A stretch of DNA of 64,000 bases from Bombus terrestris (taxonomy: Eukaryota > Arthropoda > Insecta > Hymenoptera > Apidae): assembly GCF_910591885.1 (NCBI RefSeq), contig NW_025963637.1, positions 62,001-126,000 on the forward strand. Reading direction: 5' to 3'. Made by a program: the position numbers and the translations under genes. Of the stretch, positions 41,711-55,240 are shown piece by piece; positions within the stretch are counted from its first letter, which is position 1, and each line of letters begins with the position of its first letter. Below the pieces are notes generated by a model. That model saw nothing but the letters and a program-made list of their open reading frames with translations. It was not told where the DNA came from and did not search any database.

Positions 41711-43330
41711 CGTGGGACACCGTTGGACATCGTTGGACACCGTGGGACAACGTGGGACAACGTGGGACACCGTGGGACACCGTTGGACACCGTTGGACAT
41801 CGTTGGACACCGTGGGACAACGTGGGAAAACGTGGGACAACGTGGGACACCGTTGGACATCGTTGGACACCGTGGGACAACGTGGGACAACGTGGGACAC
41901 CGTTGGACACCTTTGGACATCGTTGGACACCGTTGGACACCGTGGGACAACGTGGGACAACGAGGGACAACGTGGGACAACGTGGGACAACGTGGGACAA
42001 CGTGGGACAACGTGGGACACCGTTGGACATCGTGGGACACCGTTGGACATCGTTGGACACCGTTGGACACCGTTGGACACCGTTGGACACCGTTGGACAT
42101 CGGTGGACATCGTGGGACACCGTTGGACACCGTTGGACATCGTTGGACACCGCTGGACACCGTGGGACAACGTGGGACAACGTGGGACAACGTGGGACAC
42201 CGTTGGACACCGTTGGACATCGTTGGACAACGTGGGACAACGTGGGACAACGTGGGACAACGTGGGACAACGTGGGACATCGTGGGACAACGTGGGACAA
42301 CGTGGGACAACGTGGGACAACGTGGGACAACGTGGGACAACGTGGGACAACGTGGGACAACGTGGGACAACGTGGGACAACGTGGGAAAACGTGGGACAC
42401 CGTTGGACATCGTTGGACACCGTGGGACAACGTGGGACAACGTGGGACACCGTGGGACACCGTTGGACACCGTTGGACATCGTGGGACAACGTGGGACAA
42501 CGTGGGACAACGTGGGACAACGTGGGACAACGTGGGACAACGTGGGACACCGTTGGACATCGGTGGACATCGTGGGACACCGTTGGACACCGTTGGACAT
42601 CGTTGGACACCGTTGGACACCGTGGGACAACGTGGGACAACGTGGGACAACGTGGGACACCGTTGGACATCGTTGGACACCTTTGGACACCGTGGAACAA
42701 CGTGGGACAACGTGGGACAACGTGGGACAACGTGGGACAACGTGGGACAACGTGGGACAACGTGGGACAACGTGGGAAACCATGGAACAACGTGGGACAA
42801 CGTGGGACAACGTGGGACAACGTGGGACAACGTGGGACACCGTTGGACATCGTTGGACACCGTGGGACAACGTGGGACAACGTGAGACAACGTGGGACAA
42901 CGTGGGACAACGTGGGACAACGTGGGACAACGTGGGACAACGTGGGACACCGTTGGACACCGTGGGACACCGTTGGACAACGTGGGACAACGTGGGACAA
43001 CGTGGGACAACGTGGGACAACGTGGGACACCGTTGGACAACGTGGGACAACGTGGGGCAACGTGGGACAACGTGGGACAACGTGGGACAACGTGGGACAA
43101 CGTGGGACAACGTGGGACACCGTTGGACATCGTTGGACACCGTGGGACAACGTGGGACAACGTGGGACACCGTTGGACACCGTTGGACATCGTTGGACAT
43201 CGTTGGACACCGTTGGACACCGTTGGACACCGTTGGACACCGTGGGACAACGTGGGACAACGTGGGACAACGTGGGACAACGTGGGACAACGTGGGACAA
43301 CGTGGGACAACGTGGGACAACGTGGGACAA
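41711..43330 (+). repeat. 1.6-kb segment, copy 2 (partner at 35341)
   Basis: This is the partner of 35341-36980. A two-unit loss near 42,040 and small run-length changes account for the drift in offset. cgtggggcaa at 43051 is a private variant of this copy. The part from 42,680 to 42,950 also matches 28,040-28,310 at 14,640 bases, so this module exists in at least three copies. Confidence 0.8.
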
Positions 43331-43670
43331 CGTGGGACACCGTTGGACATCGTTGGACACCGTTGGACACCGTGGGACAACGTGGGACAACGTGGGACAA
43401 CGTGGGACAACGTGGGACACCGTTGGACATCGGTGGACATCGTGGGACACCGTGGGACACCGTTGGACATCGGTGGACATCGTGGGACACCGTTGGACAC
43501 CGTTGGACATCGTTGGACACCGTTGGACACCGTGGGACAACGTGGGACAACGTGGGACAACGTGGGACAACGTGGGACAACGTGGGACACCGTTGGACAT
43601 CGTTGGACACCGTGGGACAACGTGGGACAACGTGGGACACCGTTGGACACCGTTGGACGTCGTTGGACAT

Positions 43671-44420
43671 CGTGGGACACCGTTGGACACCGTTGGACAT
43701 CGTTGGACACCGCTGGACACCGTGGGACAACGTGGGACAGCGTGGGACAACGTGGGACACCGTTGGACACCGTTGGACATCGTTGGACAACGTGGGACAA
43801 CGTGGGACAACGTGGGACAACGTGGGACAACGTGGGACATCGTGGGACAACGTGGGACAACGTGGGACAACGTGGGACAACGTGGGACAACGTGGGACAA
43901 CGTGGGACAACGTGGGACAACGTGGGACAACGTGGGACAACGTGGGACAACGTGGGAAAACGTGGGACACCGTTGGACATCGTTGGACACCGTGGGACAA
44001 CGTGGGACAACGTGGGACACCGTGGGACACCGTTGGACACCGTTGGACATCGTGGGACAACGTGGGACAACGTGGGACAACGTGGGACAACGTGGGACAA
44101 CGTGGGACAACGTGGGACACCGTTGGACATCGGTGGACATCGTGGGACACCGTTGGACACCGTTGGACATCGTTGGACACCGTTGGACACCGTGGGACAA
44201 CGTGGGACAACGTGGGACAACGTGGGACACCGTTGGACATCGTTGGACACCTTTGGACACCGTGGAACAACGTGGGACAACGTGGGACAACGTGGGACAA
44301 CGTGGGACAACGTGGGACAACGTGGGACAACGTGGGACAACGTAGGACAACGTGGGACAACGTGGGACACCGTTGGACATCGTTGGACAACGTGGGACAT
44401 CGTTGGACACCGTTGGACAC
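43671..44420 (+). repeat. 0.75-kb segment, copy 1 (790-base spacing)
   Basis: The segment aligns to 44461-45210 at exactly 790 bases: cgtgggaaaa at 43951 and 44741, ctttggacac cgtggaacaa at 44251 and 45041, cgtaggacaa at 44341 and 45131. Copy 1 has a private cgtgggacag at 43731. Only a 40-base spacer of satellite units separates the two copies. Confidence 0.86.
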
Positions 44421-44460
44421 CGTTGGACACCGTTGGACACCGTTGGACATCGGTGGACAT

Positions 44461-45210
44461 CGTGGGACACCGTTGGACACCGTTGGACATCGTTGGACAC
44501 CGCTGGACACCGTGGGACAACGTGGGACAACGTGGGACAACGTGGGACACCGTTGGACACCGTTGGACATCGTTGGACAACGTGGGACAACGTGGGACAA
44601 CGTGGGACAACGTGGGACAACGTGGGACATCGTGGGACAACGTGGGACAACGTGGGACAACGTGGGACAACGTGGGACAACGTGGGACAACGTGGGACAA
44701 CGTGGGACAACGTGGGACAACGTGGGACAACGTGGGACAACGTGGGAAAACGTGGGACACCGTTGGACATCGTTGGACACCGTGGGACAACGTGGGACAA
44801 CGTGGGACACCGTGGGACACCGTTGGACACCGTTGGACATCGTGGGACAACGTGGGACAACGTGGGACAACGTGGGACAACGTGGGACAACGTGGGACAA
44901 CGTGGGACACCGTTGGACATCGGTGGACATCGTGGGACACCGTTGGACACCGTTGGACATCGTTGGACACCGTTGGACACCGTGGGACAACGTGGGACAA
45001 CGTGGGACAACGTGGGACACCGTTGGACATCGTTGGACACCTTTGGACACCGTGGAACAACGTGGGACAACGTGGGACAACGTGGGACAACGTGGGACAA
45101 CGTGGGACAACGTGGGACAACGTGGGACAACGTAGGACAACGTGGGACAACGTGGGACACCGTTGGACATCGTTGGACAACGTGGGACATCGTTGGACAC
45201 CGTTGGACAC
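44461..45210 (+). repeat. 0.75-kb segment, copy 2 (790-base spacing)
   Basis: This is the partner of 43671-44420. Identity ends where cgttggacac at 44421 faces cgtgggacaa at 45211. The high similarity and close spacing suggest a recent local tandem duplication. Confidence 0.86.
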
Positions 45211-45820
45211 CGTGGGACAACGTGGGACAACGTGGGACAACGTGGGACAACGTGGGACAACGTGGGACAACGTGGGACAACGTGGGACAACGTGGGACAT
45301 CGTGGGACAACGTGGGACAACGTGGGACAACGTGGGACACCGTTGGACAACGTGGGACACCGTTGGACATCGTTGGACACCGTGGGACAACGTGGGACAA
45401 CGTGGGACAACGTGGGACACCGTGGGACACCGTTGGACACCGTTGGACATCGTGGGACAACATGGGACAACGTGGGACAACGTGGGACACCGTTGGACAT
45501 CGTTGGACACCGTGGGACAACGTGGGACAACGTGGGACAACGTGGGACAACGTGGGACAACGTGGGACAACGTGGGACATCGTGGGACAACGTGGGACAA
45601 CGTGGGACAATTTGGGACAACGTGGGACAACGTGGGACATCGTTGGACAACGTGGGACAACGTGGGACATCGTGGGACAACGTGGGACAACGTGGGACAA
45701 CGTGGGACAACGTGGGACAACGTGGGACAACGTGGGACAACGTGGGACAACGTGGGACAGCGTGGGACAACGTGGGACACCGTTGGACATCGTTGGACAC
45801 CGTGGGACAACGTGGGACAA

Positions 45821-46660
45821 CGTGGGACATCGTGGGACACCGTTGGACATCGTTGGACATCGTTGGACACCGTTGGACATCGTTGGACATCGTTGGACAC
45901 CGTTGGACATCGTTGGACACCGTTGGACACCGTTGGACACCGTTGGACACCGTTGGACGACGTTGGACATCGTGGGACACCGTTGGACATCGTTGGACAC
46001 CGTTGGACATCGTGGGACACCGTTGGACACCGCTGGACATCGTTGGACACCGTTGGACACCGTTGGACATCGTGGGACAACGTTGGACACCGTTGGACAC
46101 CGTTGGACATCGTTGGACATCGTTGGACACCGTTGGACACCGTTGGACATCGTTGGACAACGTGGGACAACGTGGGACAACGTGGGACAACGTGGGACAA
46201 CGTGGGACAACGTGGGACAACGTGGGACAACGTGGGACACCGTTGGACATCGTTGGACATCGTGGGACACCGTTGGACATCGTTGGACACCGTTGGACAC
46301 CGTTGGACACCGTTGGACACTGTTGGACACCGTTGGACGACGTTGGACATCGTGGGACATCGTGGACACCGTTGGACATCGTTGGACACCGTTGGACACC
46401 GTTGGACATCGTTGGACATCGTTGGACATCGTTGGACATCGTTGGACACCGTTGGACATCGTTGGACATCGTTGGACACCGTTGGACACCGTTGGACACC
46501 GTTGGACACCGTTGGACACCGTTGGACACCGTTGGACACCGTTGGACACCGTTGGACATCGTTGGACATCGTTGGACATCGTTGGACACCGTTGGACACC
46601 GTTGGACATCGTTGGACACCATTGGACATCGTTGGACACCGTTGCACACCGTGGGACAAC
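45821..46660 (+). repeat. cgttgg-rich island, copy B, with register break
   Basis: Mostly cgttggacac and cgttggacat units, interrupted by one cgtgggacaa tract at 46161-46230. It contains the submodule 45951-46160 (cgttggacga, then cgctggacat at 46031, then cgttggacaa), which matches 19801-20010 and 49800-50010 nearly unit for unit. A second cgttggacga at 46331 precedes the 9-base unit at 46361. After that break comes an unbroken run of 28 cgttgg-type units to 46,649. It ends at cgtggcaaac catggaacaa (46660-46679). Confidence 0.85.
46361..46369 (+). other. 9-base unit: first break of the ten-base register
   Basis: The unit reads cgtggacac, one base short of cgtgggacac or cgttggacac. Left of it every unit starts at a position ending in 1; right of it every unit starts at a position ending in 0. 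It sits at the left edge of the longest uninterrupted run of cgttgg-type units I can see (46,370-46,649). Paralogous positions near 19.85 and 49.82 kb carry the full-length cgtgggacac, so the loss of one G from GGG is the simplest reading. A sequencing or assembly error in the G triplet is possible. Confidence 0.9.
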
Positions 46661-48829
46661 GTGGCAAACCATGGAACAACGTGGGACAACGTGGGACAAC
46701 GTGGGACAACGTGGGACACCGTTGGACATCGTTGGACACCGTGGGACAACGTGGGACAACGTGGGACAACGTGGGACAACGTGGGACAACGTGGGACAAC
46801 GTGGGACAACGTGGGACAACGTGGGACACCGTTGGACATCGTTGGACACCGTGGGACAACGTGGGACAACGTGGCACACCGTGGGACACCGTTGGACACC
46901 GTTGGACATCGTGGGACAACGTGGGACAACGTGGGACAACGTGGGACAACGTGGGACACCGTTGGACATCGTTGGACACCGTGGGACAACGTGGGACAAC
47001 GTGGGACAACGTGGGACAACGTGGGACAACGTGGGACATCGTGGGACAACGTGGGACAACGTGGGACAACGTGGGACAACGTGGGACAACGTGGGACAAC
47101 GTGGGACAACGTGGGACACCGTTGGACACCGTTGGACATCGTGGGACAACGTGGGACAACGTGGGACAACGTGGGACAACGTGGGACACCGTTGGACATC
47201 GTTGGACACCGTGGGACAACGTGGGACAACGTGGGACAACGTGGGACAACGTGGGACAACGTGGGACATCGTGGGACAACGTGGGACAACGTGGGACAAC
47301 GTGGGACAACGTGGGACAACGTGGGACAACGTGGGACAACGTGGGACACCGTTGGACATCGTGGGACACCGTTGGACACCGTTGGACATCGTTGGACATC
47401 GTTGGACATCGTTGGACACCGTTGGACACCGTTGGACACCGTTGGACATCGGTGGACATCGTGGGACACCGTTGGACACCGTTGGACATCGTTGGACACC
47501 GCTGGACACCGTGGGACAACGTGGGACAACGTGGGACAACGTGGGACACCGTTGGACACCGTTGGACATCGTTGGACAACGTGGGACAACGTGGGACAAC
47601 GTGGGACATCGTTGGACACCGTGGGACAACGTGGGACAACGTGGGACAACGTGGGACAACGTGGGACACCGTTGGACAACGTGCGACAACGTGGGACAAC
47701 GTGGGACACCGTTGGACATCGTTGGACACCTTTGGACACCGTGGGACAACGTGGGACAACGTGGGACAACGTGGGACAACGTGGGACACCGTTGGACACC
47801 GTTGGACATCGTTGGACACCGTTGGACACCGTGGGACAACGTGCGACAACGTGGGACAACGTGGGACACCGTTGGACATCGTTGGACACCTTTGGACACC
47901 GTGGGACAACGTGGGACAACGTGGGACAACGTGGGACATCGTTGGACAACGTGGGACAACGTGGGACATCGTTGGACAACGTGGGACAACGTGGGACATC
48001 GTGGGACAACGTGGGACAACGTGGGACAACGTGGGACAACGTGGGACAACGTGGGACAACGTGGGACAACGTGGGACAACGTGGGACAGCGTGGGACAAC
48101 GTGGGACACCGTTGGACATCGTTGGACACCGTGGGACAACGTGGGACAACGTGGGACAACGTGGGACAACGTGGGACACCGTTGGACACCGTTGGACATC
48201 GTTGGACACCGTTGGACACCGTGGGACAACGTGGGACAACGTGGGACACCGTTGGACATCGGTGGACATCGTGGGACACCGTTGGACACCGTTGGACATC
48301 GTTGGACACCGTTGGACACCGTGGGACAACGTGCGACAACGTGGGACAACGTGGGACACCGTTGGACATCGTTGGACACCTTTGGACACCGTGGGACAAC
48401 GTGGGACAACGTGGGACAACGTGGGACAACGTGGGACACCGTTGGACACCGTTGGACATCGTTGGACATCGTTGGACATCGTGGGACACCGTGGGACAAC
48501 GTGGGACAACGTGGGACAACGTGGGACACCGTTGGACACCGTTGGACATCGTTGGACATCGTTGGACATCGTGGGACACCGTTGGACATCGTTGGACATC
48601 GTTGGACACCGTTGGACATCGTTGGACATCGTTGGACATCGTTGGACACCGTTGGACACCGTTGGACACCGTTGGACACCGTTGGACATCGGTGGACATC
48701 GTGGGACACCGTTGGACACCGTTGGACATCGTTGGACACCGTTGGACACCGTGGGACAACGTGGGACAACGTGGGACAACGTGGGACAACGTGGGACAAC
48801 GTGGGACAACGTGGGACAACGTGGGACAC

Positions 48830-50010
48830 CGTTGAACACCGTGGGACACCGTTGGACAACGTGGGACAACGTGGGACAACGTGGGACAACGTGGGACACC
48901 GTTGGACACCGTGGGACACCGTTGGACACCGTTGGACATCGTTGGACACCGTGGGACAACGTGGGACAACGTGGGACAACGTGGGAAAACATGGAACAAC
49001 GTGGGACAACGTGGGACAACGTGGGACAACGTGGGACAACGTGGGACACCGTTGGACATCGTTGGACACCGTGGGACAACGTGGGACAACGTGGGACACC
49101 GTTGGACACCGTTGGACATCGTTGGACACCGTTGGATACCGTGGGACAACGTGGGACAACGTGGGACAACGTGGGACAACGTGGGACAACGTGGGACAAC
49201 GTGGGACAACGTGGGACAACGTGGGACACCGTTGGACACCGTGGGACACCGTTGGACACCGTTGGACATCGTTGGACATCGTTGGACATCGTTGGACACC
49301 GTTGGACATCGTTGGACACCGTTGGACACCGTTGGACATCGGTGGACATCGTGGGACACCGTTGGACACCGTTGGACATCGTTGGACACCGTTGGACACC
49401 GTGGGACAACGTGGGACAACGTGGGACAACGTGGGACAACGTGGGACAACGTGGGACAACGTGGGACAACGTGGGACAACGTGGGACAACGTGGGACACG
49501 GTTGGACACCGTTGGACACCGTTGGACATCGTTGGACACCGTGGGACACCGTTGGACACCGTTGGACATCGTTGGACATCGTTGGACACCGTTGGACATC
49601 GTTGGACACCGTTGGACATCGTTGGACATCGTGGGACACCGTTGGACGACGTTGGACATCGTTGGACATCGTTGGACATCGTGGGACACCGTTGGACATC
49701 GTTGGACATCGTTGGACACCGTTGGACATCGTTGGACATCGTTGGACACCGTTGGACATCGTTGGACACCGTTGGACACCGTTGGACACCGTTGGACACC
49801 GTTGGACGACGTTGGACATCGTGGGACACCGTTGGACATCGTTGGACACCGTTGGACATCGTGGGACACCGTTGGACACCGCTGGACATCGTTGGACACC
49901 GTTGGACACCGTTGGACATCGTGGGACACCGTTGGACACCGTTGGACACCGTTGGACATCGTTGGACATCGTTGGACACCGTTGGACACCGTTGGACATC
50001 GTTGGACAAC
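48830..50010 (+). repeat. cgttgg-rich island block, copy C
   Basis: The block has the same order of rare units as 17941-20370: cgttgaacac (48830), cgtgggaaaa catggaacaa (48980-48999), ggttggacac (49500), cgttggacga (49640 and 49800), cgctggacat (49880), then cgttggacaa and a cgtgggacaa run. The distance from cgttgaacac to ggttggacac is 670 bases here and 630 in copy A. The following cgtaggacaa at 50700 also has the same neighbours as the one at 20601. The shared order of several independent rare variants makes common descent nearly certain. Confidence 0.82.
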
Positions 50011-52570
50011 GTGGGACAACGTGGGACAACGTGGGACAACGTGGGACACCGTTGGACATCGTTGGACACCGTGGGACAACGTGGGACACCGTTGGACACC
50101 GTGGGACATCGGTGGACATCGTGGGACACCGTTGGACACCGTTGGACATCGTTGGACACCGTTGGACACCGTGGGACAACGTGGGACAACGTGGGACAAC
50201 GTGGGACAACGTGGGACAACGTGGGACAACGTGGGACAACGTGGGACAACGTGGGACAACGTGGGACAACGTGGGACATCGTGGGACAACGTGGGACAAC
50301 GTGGGACAACGTGGGACACCGTTGGACATCGTTGGACATCGTTGGACATCGTTGGACACCGTTGGACACCGTTGGACACCGTTGGACACCGTTGGACATC
50401 GGTGGACATCGTGGGACACCGTTGGACACCGTTGGACATCGTTGGACAACGTGGGACAACGTGGGACAACGTGGGACAACGTGGGACAACGTGGGACACC
50501 GTTGGACAACGTGGGACACCGTTGGACATCGTTGGACACCGTGGGACAACGTGGGACAACGTGGGACAACGTGGGACACCGTTGGACACCGTGGGACAAC
50601 GTGGGACAACGTGGGACAACGTGGGACAACGTGGGACAACGTGGGACAACGTGGGACAACGTGGGACAACGTGGGACAACGTGGGACAACGTGGGACAAC
50701 GTAGGACAACGTGGGACAACGTGGGACACCGTTGGACATCGTTGGACAACGTGGGACATCGTGGGACAACGTGGGACAACGTGGGACAACGTGGGACAAC
50801 GTGGGACAACGTGGGACAACGTGGGACAACGTGGGACACCGTTGGACACCGTGGGACACCGTTGGACACCGTTGGACATCGTTGGACACCGTGGGACAAC
50901 GTGGGACAACGTGGGAAACCGTGGGACAACGTGGGACAACGTGGGACAACGTGGGACAACGTGGGACAACGTGGGACACCGTTGGACACCGTGGGACACC
51001 GTTGGACACCGTTGGACATCGTTGGACACCGTGGGACAACGTGGGACAACGTGGGAAACCGTTGGACATCGTTGGACACCGTGGGACAACGTGGGACAAC
51101 GTGGGACAACGTGGGACACCGTTGGACATCGTTGGACACCGTTGGACATCGTTGGACACCGTGGGACACCGTTGGACACCGTTGGACACCGTTGGACATC
51201 GGTGGACATCGTGGGACACCGTTGGACACCGTTGGACATCGTTGGACACCGTTGGACATCGTTGGACACCGTGGGACATCGTTGGACAACGTGGGACATC
51301 GTGGGACAACGTGGGACAACGTGGGACAACGTGGGACAACGTGGGACAACGTGGGACAACGTGGGACAACGTGGGACACCGTTGGACATCGTTGGACAAC
51401 GTGGGACATCGTGGGACAACGTGGGACAACGTGGGACAACGTGGGACAACGTGGGACAACGTGGGACAACGTGGGACAACGTGGGACAACGTGGGACAAC
51501 GTGGGACACCGTTGGACACCGTGGGACAACGTGGGACAACGTGGGACACCGTTGGACATCGTTGGACATCGTTGTACATCGTTGGACACCGTTGGACACC
51601 GTTGGACACCGTGGGACACCGTTGGACACCGTTGGACACCGTGGGACACCGTTGGACACCGTTGGACATCGTTGGACACCGTTGGACACCGTTGGACATC
51701 GTGGGACAACGTGGGACAACGTGGGACAACGTGGGACAACGTGGGACAACGTGGGACAACGTGGGACAACGTGGGACAACGTGGGACAACGTGGGACATC
51801 GTGGGACAACGTGGGACAACGTGGGACAACGTGGGACAACGTGGGACAACGTGGGACAACGTGGGACACCGTTGGACAACGTGGGACACCGTTGGACATC
51901 GTTGGACACCGTGGGACAACGTGGGACAACGTGGGACAACGTGGGACACCGTTGGACACCGTTGGACATCGTTGGACATCGTTGGACATCGTGGGACACC
52001 GTTGGACATCGTTGGACACCGTTGGACATCGTTGGAGACCGTTGGACACCGTGGGACAACGTGGGACAACGTGGGACAACGTGGGACAACGTGGGACAAC
52101 GTGGGACAACGTGGGACAACGTGGGACAACGTGGGACAACGTGGGACACCGTTGGACACCGTGGGACAACGTGGGACAACGTGGGACAACGTGGGACACC
52201 GTTGGACATCGTTGGACATCGTTGTACATCGTTGGACACCGTTGGACACCGTTGGACACCGTTGGACACCGTTGGACATCGGTGGACATCGTGGGACACC
52301 GTGGGACAACGTGGGACAACGTGGGACAACGTGGGACAACGTGGGACAACGTGGGACAACGTGGGACAACGTGGGACAACGTGGGACAACGTGGGACATC
52401 GTTGGACAACGTGGGACATCGTGGGAAAACGTGGGACAACGTGGGACAACGTGGGACAACGTGGGACACCGTTGGACACCGTGGGACACCGTTGGACACC
52501 GTTGGACACCGTGGGACACCGTTGGACACCGTTGGACATCGTTGGACACCGTTGGACACCGTTGGACATC

Positions 52571-55240
52571 GTGGGACAACGTGGGACAACGTGGGACAAC
52601 GTGGGACAACGTGGGACAACGTGGGACAACGTGGGACAACGTGGGACAACGTGGGACAACGTGGGACATCGTGGGACAACGTGGGACAACGTGGGACAAC
52701 GTGGGACAACGTGGGACAACGTGGGACAACGTGGGACACCGTTGGACAACGTGGGACACCGTTGGACATCGTTGGACACCGTGGGACAACGTGGGACAAC
52801 GTGGGACAACGTGGGACACCGTTGGACACCGTTGGACATCGTTGGACATCGTTGGACATCGTGGGACACCGTTGGACATCGTTGGACACCGTTGGACATC
52901 GTTGGACACCGTTGGACACCGTGGGACAACGTGGGACAACGTGGGACAACGTGGGACAACGTGGGACAACGTGGGACAACGTGGGACAACGTGGGACAAC
53001 GTGGGACAACGTGGGACAACGTGGGACACCGTTGGACACCGTGGGACAACGTGGGACAACGTGGGACAACGTGGGACAACGTGGGACAACGTGGGACAAC
53101 GCGGGACAACGTGGGACAACGTGGGACAACGTGGGACACCGTTGGACATCGTTGGACAACGTGGGACAACGTGGGACAACGTGGGACAACGTGGGACAAC
53201 GTGGGACAACGTGGGACAACGTGGGACACCGTTGGACACGGTGGGACATCGTTGGACACCGTGGGACAACGTGGGACAACGTGGGACACCGTTGGACACC
53301 GTTGGACACCGTTGGACACCGTGGGACATCGTCGGACACCGTTGGACATCGTTGGACACCGTGGGAAACCATGGAACAACGTGGGACAACGTGGGACAAC
53401 GTGGGAGAACGTGGGACAACGTGGGACAACGTGGGACAACGTGGAACACCGTTGGACATCGTGGGACACCGTTGGACATCGTTGGACATCGTTGGACACC
53501 GTTGGACATCGTTGGACACCGTTGGACACCGTTGGACACCGTTGGACACCGTTGCACGACGTTGGACATCGTGGGACACCGTTGGACATCGCTGGACACC
53601 GTTGGACATCGTTGGACACCGTTGGACACCGTTGGACATCGTTGGACATCGTTGGACACCGTTGGACGACGTTGGACAACGTGGGACAATGTGGGACAAC
53701 GTGGGACAACGTGGGACAACGTGGGACAACGTGGGACAACGTGGGACACCGTTGGACATCGTGGGACACCGTTGGACACCGTGGGACAACGTGGGACAAC
53801 GTGGGACAACGTGGGACAACGTGGGACAACGTGGGACAACGTGGGACAACGTGGGACACCGTTGGACACCGTGGGACACCGTTGGACACCGTTGGACATC
53901 GTTGGACACCGTTGGACAACGTGGGACAACGTGGGACAACGTGGGACAACGTGGGACATCGTGGGACAACGTGGGACAACGTGGGACAACGTGGGACACC
54001 GTTGGACACCGTTGGAAATCGTTGGACACCGTTGGACACCGTGGGACAACGTGGGACAACGTGGGACAACGTGGGACAACGTGGGACACCGTTGGACACC
54101 GTTGGACATCGTTGGACATCGTTGGACACCGTTGGACACCGTTGGACACCGTTGGACACCGTGGGACAACGTGGGACAACGTGGGACACCGTTGGACACC
54201 GTTGGACATCGTTGGACATCGTTGGACACCGTTGGACAACGTGGGACACCGTTGGACATCGTTGGACACCGTGGGACAACGTGGGACAACGTGGGACAAC
54301 GTGGGACACCGTTGGACATCGTTGGACACCGTTGGACATCGTTGGACACCGTGGGACACCGTTGGACACCGTTGGACACCGTTGGACATCGGTGGACATC
54401 GTGGGACACCGTTGGACATCGTTGGACACCGTTGGACATCGGTGGACACCGTGGGACAACGTGGGACAACGTGGGACTTCGTTGGACACCGTTGGACATC
54501 GTTGGACACCGTGGGACAACGTGGGACAACGTGGGACAACGTGAGACACCGTTGGACATCGTTGGACACCGGTGGACATCGTTGGACAACGTGGGACAAC
54601 GTGGGACAACGTGGGACAACGTGGGACAACGTGGGACACCGTTGGACACCGTGGGACACCGTTGGACACCGTTGGACATCGTTGGACACCGTGGGACAAC
54701 GTGGGACAACGTGGGACAACGTGGGATACCATGGAACAACGTGGGACAACGTGGGACAACGTGGGACAACGTGGGACACCGTGGGACTTCGTTGGACAAC
54801 GTGGGACAACGTGGGACAACGTGGGACAACGTGGGACACCGTTGGACACCGTGGGACACCGTTGGACACCGTTGGACACCGTGGGACACCGTTGGACACC
54901 GTTGGACATCGTTGGACACCGTTGGACACCGTTGGACATCGTGGGACAACGTGGGACAACGTGGGACAACGTGGGACAACGTGGGACAACGTGGGACAAC
55001 GTGGGACAACGTGGGACAACGTGGGACAACGTGGGACATCGTGGGACAACGTGGGACAACGTGGGACAACGTGGGACAACGTGGGACAACGTGGGACACC
55101 GTTGGACAACGTGGGACACCGTTGGACATCGTTGGACACCGTGGGACAACGTGGGACAACGTGGGACAACGTGGGACACCGTTGGACACCGTTGGACATC
55201 GTTGGACATCGTTGGACATCGTGGGACACCGTTGGACATC
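52571..55240 (+). repeat. 2.7-kb segment, copy 1 (about 4.87-kb spacing)
   Basis: The segment aligns to 57441-60340. Shared rare units are cgcgggacaa (53100 and 57960), cgtgggagaa (53400 and 58260), cgttgcacga (53550 and 58410), cgttggaaat (54010 and 58880), cgtgggactt (54470 and 59340) and cgtgggatac catggaacaa (54720 and 59590). The offset alternates between 4,860 and 4,870 because cgtgggacaa runs gain or lose one unit. It reaches 5,100 after the 180-base duplication in copy 2. Confidence 0.86.

Larger units (their letters stand above)
17341..45820 (+). repeat. Middle domain of the array, a mosaic of duplicated segments
   Basis: This domain is characterised by cgtaggacaa at 17341, 18881, 20601, 29541, 31941, 39311, 44341 and 45131, by cgagggacaa at 24841, 27301, 31491, 35591, 38441 and 41961, and by the catggaacaa module at 18101, 20401, 21061, 28141, 32341, 33451, 36441 and 42781. 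It opens with an island rich in cgttgg-type units (about 19.56-20.37 kb). The rest is built from near-identical segments at offsets of 11,280, 6,340-6,370, 2,460, 2,400, 1,110 and 790 bases, listed separately. No non-satellite sequence interrupts it. Confidence 0.65.

Noticed and set aside
46370..46649. Hairpin-forming regulatory element in the cgttgg run (alternating CC-GTT-GG and GG-ACA-CC)
   Set aside because: The two-base stems with three-base loops are too weak to call a structured element and occur at every cgttggacac junction in the window.
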